In this document: one piece after another, positions 56,508 through 64,000 of the stretch
How the letters are laid out: the number at the start of each line of letters is the position of its first letter
Numbering within the stretch: the first letter of the stretch is position 1
From: Moritella sp. Urea-trap-13
GTDB lineage: Bacteria; Pseudomonadota; Gammaproteobacteria; Enterobacterales; Moritellaceae
DNA: 64,000 bases
Assembly (NCBI RefSeq): GCF_002836355.1
Contig: NZ_PJCA01000039.1
Location: 62,001 to 126,000, forward strand
Reading direction: 5' to 3'
Notes under the pieces: generated by a model
What the model was told of the DNA's origin: nothing
The model's input: the letters and a program-made list of their open reading frames with translations, nothing else
Database searches by the model: none
Program-made: the position numbers and the translations under genes

Positions 56508-58217
56508 ATGTGTCAGCCATTAACAAGTTTGAGTCGAGCGCAGCAGTTAGAAAAAATTCAACAACATAGTGATAGTACAGAATGGGATATGATCGTCATT
56601 GGCGGCGGTATTACCGGTGCCGGTATCTTGTTAACCGCCAGCCAAGCCGGATTGAAAGTCTTATTAGTCGAACAGCAGGACTTTGCCTGGGGTGCATCAA
56701 GCAAATCATCAAAAATGGTCCACGGTGGACTGCGTTATCTCGGTAGTGGTCAATATAATATGACCAAAGATGCAGTGACAGAAAGACAAAAGCTGCTTAA
56801 CGAGTTACCCGGTTTAGTCACACCACTGCAATTTTTGATGGGTCATTATAAGTACCAATTCCCTGGTCCATTAGTATTTAATAGTTTATTGAGTATTTAC
56901 GACTGGATTGGTGGTAAACGTAATCACCGTTATATTAATAACGGTATTGGCAATTTTCATGCCCCGGGGATTGAGCAAAGCAAGCTCCAAGGTGCCACGC
57001 AGTTTGCCGATGCGGTTACTGATGATGCAAGGTTGGTAATGCGGGTATTACAAGAAGCACAGGATCTTGGTGGCACAGTTATGAATTATCTTAGCGCTGA
57101 ACAGCTGATTAAAACCTCCGATCAAGTCACTGGGATTCGCGTCGCAGACCAAGTATCTGGACAAACATTTAGCTTGACCGCAAAAGTAGTCGTCAATGCG
57201 ACAGGGCCTTGGACCGATAAACTACGCCAGCAGTTGCAAGCCAAAAAAGCCATACGACCTTTGCGTGGTAGTCACTTGATCGTGCCGAGTTGGCGGTTAC
57301 CGCTAGCCTATGCCGTCAGCTACTTCCATCCGAATGATAAACGCCCTATCTTTGTTTTTCCTTGGGAAAATAGCTCTGTGATTGGCACCACAGATCTTGA
57401 TCATGATGAGGACTTAGCTCAGCAGCCTTGCATTAGCCAAAGCGAAGTGGACTATCTACTTAGCGGGATCAACAAACAGTTTCCGCAAGCCAATATCAGC
57501 GAAGCCGATGTGATATCGACTTATGCAGGGATCCGTCCGGTCGTCAGTGACAACGTCAGAAACACCAAACCGTCGAATGAAAAACGCGAGCATTCGATAT
57601 GGGATGAGCAAGGCTTGATCAGTGTCGCGGGCGGTAAACTCACCACCTTCAGATTAATTGCGCTGGACGTATTAACAGCGGCGCAAGGTTATTTGCCCCC
57701 TATTGATCTTACGGCATTACGCAATCAACGTTTGTTCAAACATGTCGATGATATTCATGACGGTAGTTTCTTAAGTCAATCACAACTCCAACGATTACAA
57801 AGCTGCTACGGTCAACATTACCCTGACTTAATCAAGCATGCCGCTAGCCATGAATTCAAGCCCATAGCTCATACCAATACTTCACTTGCGGAACTAAAAT
57901 GGGTGTTGCAGCACGAAATGGTGGTTCACCTTGATGATCTATTATTACGTCGCAGTCGTCTGGGGTTATTATTACCGAAAGGTGGCGAGCAGCTATTCAC
58001 GCAATTACAGCCACTTTGCCAAACCGCATTACACTGGAATGATAGCCAATGGCAACAAGAGGTTGAACGCTATCAAACAATGATCCAACGCTACTATAGT
58101 TTACCAAAGAGTCGTTTACCAAAAGATGCTTTACCGAAACATAGCAAAGCTTCTGTAAACAACAGTGATAGCGTGGTCAAAAATAACGATAGCCCAGCGA
58201 CCCCCGTTGCCAGCTAA
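56508..58217 (+). CDS. GlpD-like glycerol-3-phosphate dehydrogenase
   Basis: A 569-residue FAD enzyme of the GlpD family, which oxidises sn-glycerol-3-phosphate to dihydroxyacetone phosphate and passes electrons to quinone at the inner membrane. The dinucleotide motif is IGGGITGAGI (31-40), then the GlpD signature GASSKSSKMVHGGLRYL and GIRPVVSD. The C-terminal 40 residues are a low-complexity tail. In this operon the substrate may be an alkylated or otherwise modified glycerol phosphate rather than plain glycerol-3-phosphate; that is inference. AAAAGGG precedes the ATG. Confidence 0.9.
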   Translation: MCQPLTSLSRAQQLEKIQQHSDSTEWDMIVIGGGITGAGILLTASQAGLKVLLVEQQDFAWGASSKSSKMVHGGLRYLGSGQYNMTKDAVTERQKLLNELPGLVTPLQFLMGHYKYQFPGPLVFNSLLSIYDWIGGKRNHRYINNGIGNFHAPGIEQSKLQGATQFADAVTDDARLVMRVLQEAQDLGGTVMNYLSAEQLIKTSDQVTGIRVADQVSGQTFSLTAKVVVNATGPWTDKLRQQLQAKKAIRPLRGSHLIVPSWRLPLAYAVSYFHPNDKRPIFVFPWENSSVIGTTDLDHDEDLAQQPCISQSEVDYLLSGINKQFPQANISEADVISTYAGIRPVVSDNVRNTKPSNEKREHSIWDEQGLISVAGGKLTTFRLIALDVLTAAQGYLPPIDLTALRNQRLFKHVDDIHDGSFLSQSQLQRLQSCYGQHYPDLIKHAASHEFKPIAHTNTSLAELKWVLQHEMVVHLDDLLLRRSRLGLLLPKGGEQLFTQLQPLCQTALHWNDSQWQQEVERYQTMIQRYYSLPKSRLPKDALPKHSKASVNNSDSVVKNNDSPATPVAS

Positions 58218-58237
58218 CCCAGTCGGAGATAATTTAC

Positions 58238-59830
58238 ATGGATAGTCGACCACTAACATCAGCACCGCAGCAGGGTTATTTGCTCAGTATTGATAATGGC
58301 ACGCAAAGTGTGCGTGCATTGTTGTTTGATTGCCAAGGCAATTTGATCGCCAAAGGGCAACAAGTGATCAGCCCATACTTCTCGGCGCAACCGGGATGGG
58401 CGGAACAGGATCCTGATTATTATTGGTTAGCAGTAAAACAAGCCTGCGACTTACTCTGGCAAGATCTTGCCCAATACCCAGAGGTCAGTAAACACGATAT
58501 CGTCGGCATGTCGATCACCACCCAGCGAGGCACAGTGATCAACCTCGACAATGAAGGCAAGGCATTACGTCCGGCGATCATCTGGTTAGATCAACGCCAC
58601 GCCCAGCAAGAAAATATTCAATGGCCTTGGAACTGGTTATTTAAAATCGCCCGCGTCGAGGACATTATTCAACGTTTCCAAGAAAAGTCACAAGCAATTT
58701 GGATCCGCCAAAACCAGCCTGATATTTGGCGTGATACCTCCAAGTATCTGTTGCTGTCTGGTTTTTTAAATTATAAATTCACCGACAATATTGTTGATTC
58801 CATCGGTAGCCAAGTCGGTTATATTCCATTTGATTATAAAAAATTGGCTTGGTTAAAAAAGTCGGATTGGCGCTGGGATATGCTAGCGATTGATCCGGGC
58901 ATGCTACCTAAGCTCATCGAACCCGGTGAGCTTGTAGGTCATGTTAGCGAAGAAGCCGCAAGCCATACCGGTATTCCGACAGGTTTACCGGTTATCGCTT
59001 CGGCCTCAGATAAAGCCTGCGAGATCATTGGTTCTGGCGGTAATCGCCCGCATATCGCTTGTTTAAGTTATGGCACCACAGCGACCATCAATATCACCAC
59101 AGATAAATATGTCGAAGCGACGCCGCACTTACCGCCTTTTCCCTCGGCAATACCGCGTCACTATTCATCTGAGATCATGATTTATCGCGGCTTTTGGTTA
59201 ATCAGTTGGTTTAAAAAAGAATTTGGCTTACGTGAACAGCATATTGCTGATGCCGAGGGGATCGCTCCTGAAGTTTTATTCGATCGTTTAGTGGCCGAGA
59301 TCCCACCGGGATCTATGGGACTAATGCTACAGCCTTATTGGACACCGGGCGCGCGCGATCCAGGACCTGAAGCCAAAGGCGGTATTATTGGTTTCGGGGA
59401 TGTGCATACGCGTACGCATATCTATCGGGCGATATTAGAAGGCTTAGCGTACGCATTACGGGAAGGCAAAGAACGTATCAGCAAGCGTAACAAGGTCAAG
59501 ATAACCACACTGCGGGTATCCGGTGGCGGCTCGCAAAGTGATGTCGCCATGCAGTTAACCGCAAACATTTTTAATATGCCTGCAGAGCGGCCGCATACTT
59601 TTGAAACATCAGGTTTGGGCGCGGCAATTGTCACTGCGGTTGGATTGGGGATTTATGCTGATTTTGATCAAGCTATTACTGCGATGACCCGAGTAAACAC
59701 TGTGTTTCAGCCACAACCAGAAGTCGTCAAAACGTATGATGCGCTATATAAGCAAGTATATTTGAAAATGTATAAACAACTGCAGCCGTTATATAAATCT
59801 ATTCGTACCATCACAGGCTACCCAAAATAG
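58238..59830 (+). CDS. FGGY-family carbohydrate kinase
   Basis: A 530-residue kinase of the FGGY family (glycerol, xylulose, gluconate kinases). The phosphate-1 loop is IDNGTQSVRALLFD (18-31), the catalytic base D258 lies in SASDKACE, and the adenosine site shows SGGGSQSD. It is longer than glycerol kinase GlpK and does not look like GlpK proper. Being third in the operon, 20 bases after the GlpD-like gene, it probably phosphorylates glycerol or a glycerol derivative to feed that enzyme. Translation uses CGGAGA before the ATG. Confidence 0.92.
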   Translation: MDSRPLTSAPQQGYLLSIDNGTQSVRALLFDCQGNLIAKGQQVISPYFSAQPGWAEQDPDYYWLAVKQACDLLWQDLAQYPEVSKHDIVGMSITTQRGTVINLDNEGKALRPAIIWLDQRHAQQENIQWPWNWLFKIARVEDIIQRFQEKSQAIWIRQNQPDIWRDTSKYLLLSGFLNYKFTDNIVDSIGSQVGYIPFDYKKLAWLKKSDWRWDMLAIDPGMLPKLIEPGELVGHVSEEAASHTGIPTGLPVIASASDKACEIIGSGGNRPHIACLSYGTTATINITTDKYVEATPHLPPFPSAIPRHYSSEIMIYRGFWLISWFKKEFGLREQHIADAEGIAPEVLFDRLVAEIPPGSMGLMLQPYWTPGARDPGPEAKGGIIGFGDVHTRTHIYRAILEGLAYALREGKERISKRNKVKITTLRVSGGGSQSDVAMQLTANIFNMPAERPHTFETSGLGAAIVTAVGLGIYADFDQAITAMTRVNTVFQPQPEVVKTYDALYKQVYLKMYKQLQPLYKSIRTITGYPK

Positions 59831-59937
59831 TACCGGTTATCCAAAATAGGACGTGATTCACAAGAACGGTTTAGTCTTGCTAGCCGTTTAGTTATGAGTG
59901 AGACAAATGTTATCGTAAAATACTAAATCGCAGACAT

Positions 59938-59968
59938 AAAAAAAGCCATGACCTAGGCCATGGCTTTA
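59938..59968. terminator. Bidirectional terminator between the kinase gene and rplI
   Basis: Stem AAAGCCATG / CATGGCTTT around CCTAGG, with A run before and T run after, between convergent operons. Confidence 0.92.
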
Positions 59969-59999
59969 TTCTGTAGTTAATCTAAAGTTAAACTTTAAA

Positions 60000-60452
60000 T
60001 TAAGCTTCAGCTACGATTTGTAGGTTTACTGTAGCGAATACTTCGCTGTGTACTTGGATGCTAACTTCGAACTCACCAAGAGTACGTAGAGCGCCTTCAG
60101 GAAGACGAACTTCGCTTTTAGCAACTTCAACACCAGCAGCAACGATCGCATCAGCGATGTCACGAGTACCAATAGAACCGAAAATCTTACCTTCGTCACC
60201 AGCTTTAGTTGCAATTACAATAGCTTCTAGAGCATTGATTGTTGCAGCTTTAGCTTCAGCAGTTGCTTTAACAGCAGCTACAGATGCTTCTAGTTCAGCA
60301 CGACGTGCTTCAAAAGATTCAACGTTAGATTTAGTTGCTAGAACAGCTTTACCTTTCGGTAAAAGGAAGTTACGAGCATAACCAGCTTTAACGTTAACAG
60401 TCTCGCCTAAGTTACCTAACTTAGCGATCTTGTCTAATAAAATTACTTGCAT
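60000..60452 (-). CDS. rplI: 50S ribosomal protein L9
   Basis: A 150-residue L9, the usual bacterial length, binding 23S rRNA near the L1 stalk base and helping keep reading frame. The N-terminal globular domain is [32 protein letters not shown], then a long helix and the C-terminal domain. Last gene of the rpsF-rpsR-rplI operon, 48 bases after rpsR. Confidence 0.99.
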   Translation of the reverse strand: MQVILLDKIAKLGNLGETVNVKAGYARNFLLPKGKAVLATKSNVESFEARRAELEASVAAVKATAEAKAATINALEAIVIATKAGDEGKIFGSIGTRDIADAIVAAGVEVAKSEVRLPEGALRTLGEFEVSIQVHSEVFATVNLQIVAEA

Positions 60453-60500
60453 TACCTTTCCTCAAAAATATAGAGTTAGTCTTGACGACCAAACAATAGC

Positions 60501-60740
<240 letters not shown>

Positions 60741-60808
60741 CTAAAATCTTCTCAACAAATTGGATAACTAAATGTTATCCAATAAACAATACCTATAGCT
60801 AAACGCTA

Positions 60809-61183
60809 TTATTCAGCAGCAGCTGGTGCTTCAGTAGCAGCAGTTGGCGCTTCACGGCGTTCTTCTTTAGCTTTAGCCATTGGAGAAGCTTCAGTAACTA
60901 CACCTTTAGTACGTAGGATCATGTTGCGGATCACTGCGTCGTTAAAGCGGAAGTTATTTTCTAGCTCATCAATAACATCTTGGCCAGCTTCAATGTTCAT
61001 AAGAACATAGTGAGCTTTATGAAGTTTGTTGATTGGGTATGCTAATTGGCGACGACCCCAGTCTTCTAGACGGTGGATAGTACCATTTGCTTCAGTCACA
61101 ACTGCGCTGTAACGCTCAATCATGCCTGTAACTTGTTCACTCTGATCTGGGTGAACCATAAATACGATTTCGTAATGACGCAT
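60809..61183 (-). CDS. rpsF: 30S ribosomal protein S6
   Basis: A 124-residue S6 ([47 protein letters not shown]). The last 20 residues are Ala/Glu-rich, resembling the E. coli tail that RimK extends with glutamates. It is the first gene of its operon and is preceded by a leader with an S6:S18-binding-like structure. Confidence 0.99.
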   Translation of the reverse strand: MRHYEIVFMVHPDQSEQVTGMIERYSAVVTEANGTIHRLEDWGRRQLAYPINKLHKAHYVLMNIEAGQDVIDELENNFRFNDAVIRNMILRTKGVVTEASPMAKAKEERREAPTAATEAPAAAE

Positions 61184-61208
61184 CGTAAGCTCCTCACGGG
61201 TTTAATCA

Positions 61209-61241
61209 GCCTCGGCTCTGGCTTAGTCGGTCCATCGAGGC
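61209..61241 (-). promoter_or_regulatory. Putative S6:S18-binding leader RNA in the rpsF 5' region
   Basis: On the minus strand GCCTCG ... CGAGGC forms a stem enclosing TGGACCGACTAAGCCA, with a further TGG/CCA pairing and an exposed ACCGA. This resembles the autoregulatory leader bound by the S6:S18 complex in many bacteria, in which a CCG in the loop region is recognised. It ends about 25 bases before the rpsF start. Confidence 0.55.
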
Positions 61242-61344
61242 AAGGAACGTATAGAAAAATGACTAATTTCGAGACGGCGAATTATATAGAGTCACTCACC
61301 ATAATACAACCACGACTGGAAGATAATCGTAAATATCTACAAAA

Positions 61345-61800
61345 CTAACTTTCACGGTAGCGCATGCCAACGTGGGGAATTCCATCTTCCAAATATTCAG
61401 CCGTAACAGTCACAAATCCATAACCCTGATAATAATGCTGTAGATGCGCTTGTGCGGAAAGGTATAGGTCCTGCTCAGGCCATGCTGATTTTGCAGCACT
61501 AATACCACGCTCTAATAATTGATGACCAAGTCCCTGCCCACGCGCTGACGCCGCAGTAACCACTCGGCCAATCGCGACATCAGGGTAACTAACACCTGCC
61601 GCTAAGATACGCAGGTAAGCTAATAGTTCCCCATTGCCATTATAATGCAGTACATGACGGGTTTCAGGATGAATATCCAAACCATCAATATCTTGATAAG
61701 GACAATCTTGTTCAACCACAAAAATAGCCGCGCGTAATTGCAATACATCATAAAGCTGCAAACTCGACAACTCACTAAACTGACAACACATCCAAGTCAT
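61345..61800 (-). CDS. elaA: ElaA-like GNAT acetyltransferase
   Basis: A 151-residue GNAT protein. ElaA-type features: LYDVLQLRAAIFVVEQDCPYQDIDGLD at the N-terminus and the acetyl-CoA-binding motif RVVTAASARGQGLGHQLLE (Q/RxxGxG/A). The substrate of ElaA is not established. Single gene, divergent from the RDD gene. Confidence 0.92.
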   Translation of the reverse strand: MTWMCCQFSELSSLQLYDVLQLRAAIFVVEQDCPYQDIDGLDIHPETRHVLHYNGNGELLAYLRILAAGVSYPDVAIGRVVTAASARGQGLGHQLLERGISAAKSAWPEQDLYLSAQAHLQHYYQGYGFVTVTAEYLEDGIPHVGMRYRES

Positions 61801-61990
61801 AACCCATCCCTTATACTAAAATTAAACATCTACTAGCATAATAACAATAATCTTTACCCTGTGAATCAAAACTTGGGTTGAATAAACTTGGATTGAATAA
61901 ATAAGTGCGAGTAGATCTTGATTGTTACGCTAAGGATTGATTATCATCTAGGTCTGAACTCCAGTTAACTAACTAATTTATAGAAGCCAT

Positions 61991-62557
61991 ATGCAACCAG
62001 AACCTTCATCATCTCGTCAATATGTGGAACTTGCTACGTTAGCACAACGTTTTCAAGCCGCAGTATTAGATAAAATCGTTTTTCCGACGATTATGTTAGT
62101 GCCGTTTATTCTCGGTTTTGATTTATTGAATTTAAGTGCCGGTATCGATGAAAATTTCACGATTTCATTCGCTACTCAAGTCAAAGTTTCGTTACTTGAA
62201 ATACTGCTATTTATGGCATTAAACAGCTACCTGCTAAAAGAGTACGGTCAAACCTTAGGTAAACGTATTGTTGGTATTGCGGTGGTCGGTGAGAATGGCC
62301 AACGTCTGAGCTTGCAAGACATCATCCTTAAGCGTTATCTGCCATTTTGGGTTGCGGCTTACCTGCCATTTTTTGGTTTTATCATTACTGTCAGTAACTT
62401 CCTGGCTATTTTCAGAGGTGATAAACGCCGTTGTCTGCATGATGACTTAGCCAAAACATTAGTCGTTAAGATGCCAAAAGGCACTAAAATTGCTAGCAAC
62501 GACGTGCACGTCAATAGCGACGGTAAGAGCGAAGCGTCAGATGTAATGGATGCCTAG
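61991..62557 (+). CDS. RDD-family membrane protein
   Basis: A 188-residue inner-membrane protein with RDD hallmarks: LAQRFQAAVLDKIVFP (R and D of the first motif) and CLHDDLAKTLVV (Asp of the last). Three hydrophobic segments are at about 28-48, 65-85 and 115-145; LLKEYGQTLGKRIVGI is the typical loop. It is the second RDD protein of the window and does not look like a recent duplicate of the one at 27.9 kb. Function unknown. Confidence 0.88.
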   Translation: MQPEPSSSRQYVELATLAQRFQAAVLDKIVFPTIMLVPFILGFDLLNLSAGIDENFTISFATQVKVSLLEILLFMALNSYLLKEYGQTLGKRIVGIAVVGENGQRLSLQDIILKRYLPFWVAAYLPFFGFIITVSNFLAIFRGDKRRCLHDDLAKTLVVKMPKGTKIASNDVHVNSDGKSEASDVMDA

Positions 62558-62626
62558 CAATACAGAACATCAATATAGCGCGTCAGCACTGATAGCCTGA
62601 TGTAAAAATAAAACCATAGTTAATAA

Positions 62627-62652
62627 GAAAGCGTCCAAAGGACGCTTTTTTT
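62627..62652. terminator. Terminator between RDD gene and rlmB
   Basis: Stem AAAGCGTCC AAA GGACGCTTT with T run, between convergent genes. Confidence 0.94.
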
Positions 62653-62700
62653 ATCTCAATTCATTGTAGTTCAACTTAATCGTAAAACTACAATTTATCG

Positions 62701-63453
62701 TTATTTAGCTTGGCGTTGACGCACAACTTCAAACAAACAAACACCAGCTGCTACTGATACGTTCAAGCTTGAAATACTACCAGCCATTGGGATGCTAACT
62801 AGCTCATCACAATGTTCACGCGTTAAACGACGTAGACCTTTTTCTTCCGCACCCATCGCAATTGCTAATGGACCCATTAGTTTAGGCTGATATAAATCTT
62901 GCGTTGCTTCGCCCGCAGTACCGATGATCCAGATGCGACGGTCTTGTAGTTCACGCATGGTACGTGCAAGGTTTGTCACCGCAATCAGTGGCACTGTTTC
63001 AGCTGCACCACATGCTACTTTACGTACCACAGATGTCAGTTGTACTGATTTATCTTTTGGTACGATAACAGCGTGTACACCAGCCGCATCAGCACTACGT
63101 AGACAAGCGCCTAGGTTGTGCGGATCAGTAACACCATCAAGAATCAATAAGAATGGGTGTTCTTCTTTCTCTTCAATACGGTTAAGTAACGTATCAAGAT
63201 CTGATTCGTTTAGCTTTTTGCCTTCAATAACGCGTGCTAATACACCGTTATGACGGCCACCGTCGCACTTTTTATCCAGTGTATTACGATTGACTAATTG
63301 CACTGCAATACCGATATCATTTAATTCTGCGATTAACGGTGTTAGACGGTCATCTTCACGACCCTTCAGTGCATATACTTCAATGAAGCGCTCTGGTTCA
63401 TGCTCCAGTAATGATTTAACTGCATGAATACCGAAAATTAGTTCACTGCTCAT
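62701..63453 (-). CDS. rlmB: 23S rRNA 2'-O-methyltransferase RlmB (Gm2251)
   Basis: A 250-residue SPOUT methyltransferase that methylates G2251 in the peptidyl-transferase P loop. The N-terminal substrate-binding domain starts [20 protein letters not shown]; the knotted catalytic domain has [49 protein letters not shown] and [14 protein letters not shown]. It follows rnr on the same strand with 35 bases between, the conserved rnr-rlmB order. Confidence 0.98.
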   Translation of the reverse strand: MSSELIFGIHAVKSLLEHEPERFIEVYALKGREDDRLTPLIAELNDIGIAVQLVNRNTLDKKCDGGRHNGVLARVIEGKKLNESDLDTLLNRIEEKEEHPFLLILDGVTDPHNLGACLRSADAAGVHAVIVPKDKSVQLTSVVRKVACGAAETVPLIAVTNLARTMRELQDRRIWIIGTAGEATQDLYQPKLMGPLAIAMGAEEKGLRRLTREHCDELVSIPMAGSISSLNVSVAAGVCLFEVVRQRQAK

Positions 63454-63488
63454 TGTATCTCTCTACCTTATTACTATTATTACTATTG

Positions 63489-64000
63489 CTATTTGTTTGC
63501 TTTTTGCTTTGAACGTTCGGCTCTACCGGGACGCGACTTAACTTTAGCTTTTACTTTCTTCTTAGCTGGTTTAGCCTTGCCCTTCGGTTTAGCGTCATCA
63601 AACGGTGATGCGCCTTTTTCAACAGTATCAACAGTTTGCGGCTTTAACTTCGCAGCAACGCGCGCTTTATCTGCCGCACTCGCCACGACTGCATCATCCG
63701 TTTTCAACTTCAATTTAGTCTTTTTGACCGGCTTTGCTTTTGTGCCTTCAGGCTTACGTTTACCAGAAAATGCAGCAGGTTTACTTTTGCTACGACGGCT
63801 GTGTGTTACCGCACCCGCAAGCTCAAGATCAATCTTCTTGTCGTTCATGTTGATCGCTAATACTTTAACTTCAACTTGATCGCCAATGCGGTATTCAACG
63901 CCACTTTTTTCGCCACGCAATGTTTGGCGTCCGCCATCAAAGTTATAATAATCACCACGTAAGCTAGATACATGTACCAAGCCATCGATGTTTAAGTTTT
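63489..64000 (-). CDS. rnr: Ribonuclease R, C-terminal part (runs off the window)
   Basis: Only the last about 170 codons are in the window; the frame is open to the right edge. The visible part is the end of an S1 RNA-binding domain (NLNIDGLVHVSSL, then GEKSGVEYRIGDQVEVKVLAINMNDKKIDLELA) and a long Lys/Ala-rich basic tail (about 110 residues) as in RNase R. RNase R is a 3'-5' exoribonuclease that degrades structured RNA. The apparent start at 63980 is internal, not real. Confidence 0.92.
   Translation of the reverse strand, partial: NLNIDGLVHVSSLRGDYYNFDGGRQTLRGEKSGVEYRIGDQVEVKVLAINMNDKKIDLELAGAVTHSRRSKSKPAAFSGKRKPEGTKAKPVKKTKLKLKTDDAVVASAADKARVAAKLKPQTVDTVEKGASPFDDAKPKGKAKPAKKKVKAKVKSRPGRAERSKQKANK

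Noticed and set aside
63493-63879. 128-codon plus-strand frame opposite rnr
   Set aside because: It is the mirror of the Lys/Ala-rich RNase R tail, whose codon composition leaves the opposite frame open.

Overview
The window looks like chromosome from a marine gammaproteobacterium of low GC content. The mix of conserved blocks (lptG-lptF / pepA-holC-valS, rpsF-rpsR-rplI, dnaB-alr, rlmB-rnr), the heavy load of cyclic-di-GMP and chemotaxis genes, and protein sequences intermediate between Vibrio and Shewanella relatives suggest a Moritella-like bacterium. That assignment is inference from gene content, not from a marker gene search.

Layout. 0.3-7.1 kb: envelope genes (SMR exporter, TauD-type dioxygenase with a lipoprotein, dgkA-eptA lipid A modification pair, an Omp85-like barrel with a DUF3108-like partner). 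7.1-16.4 kb: a signalling block with a periplasmic binding protein co-transcribed with a GGDEF-EAL protein, a Tat-exported class V aminotransferase-like protein, an NMT1/THI5-PAS-GGDEF-EAL receptor and a soluble CZB chemoreceptor. 16.6-18.1 kb: AlkB-like repair enzyme and a spondin-domain lipoprotein. 18.1-27.6 kb: an accessory island lying downstream of a leuX-type tRNA-Leu(CAA) gene; it holds several displaced copies of the tRNA 3' end plus its terminator, two decayed integrase remnants, and cargo (outer-membrane barrel, SDR, DUF4382 lipoprotein, GGDEF-hemerythrin, nuclease/phosphatase-like lipoprotein, small lipoprotein).

27.9-41 kb: core genes (RDD protein, lptG/lptF, pepA, holC, valS, rraB, a PBP2-type transpeptidase) with one PAS-PAS-EAL phosphodiesterase. 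41-50 kb: porin plus phosphate-binding-like protein, an MCP with a decayed copy of the same binding protein beside it, dusA, zur, a CheX-like protein, a 2-Cys peroxiredoxin, radical SAM and TetR genes. 50.4-64 kb: alr-dnaB, a cytochrome c, then an AraC-regulated operon encoding an alkyl-DHAP-synthase-like flavoprotein, a GlpD-like dehydrogenase and an FGGY kinase; this sits between dnaB and rplI, which are contiguous in many relatives. The window ends with rplI-rpsR-rpsF (no priB between rpsF and rpsR), elaA, an RDD protein, rlmB and the 3' end of rnr.

Themes. Four cyclic-di-GMP enzymes and three chemotaxis-related proteins occur in 64 kb, each with a different sensory input. The two most interesting observations are the AGPS-like/GlpD-like/FGGY kinase operon, which together would make a plausible alkylglycerol (ether lipid) breakdown pathway, and the layered integration history at the tRNA-Leu gene.
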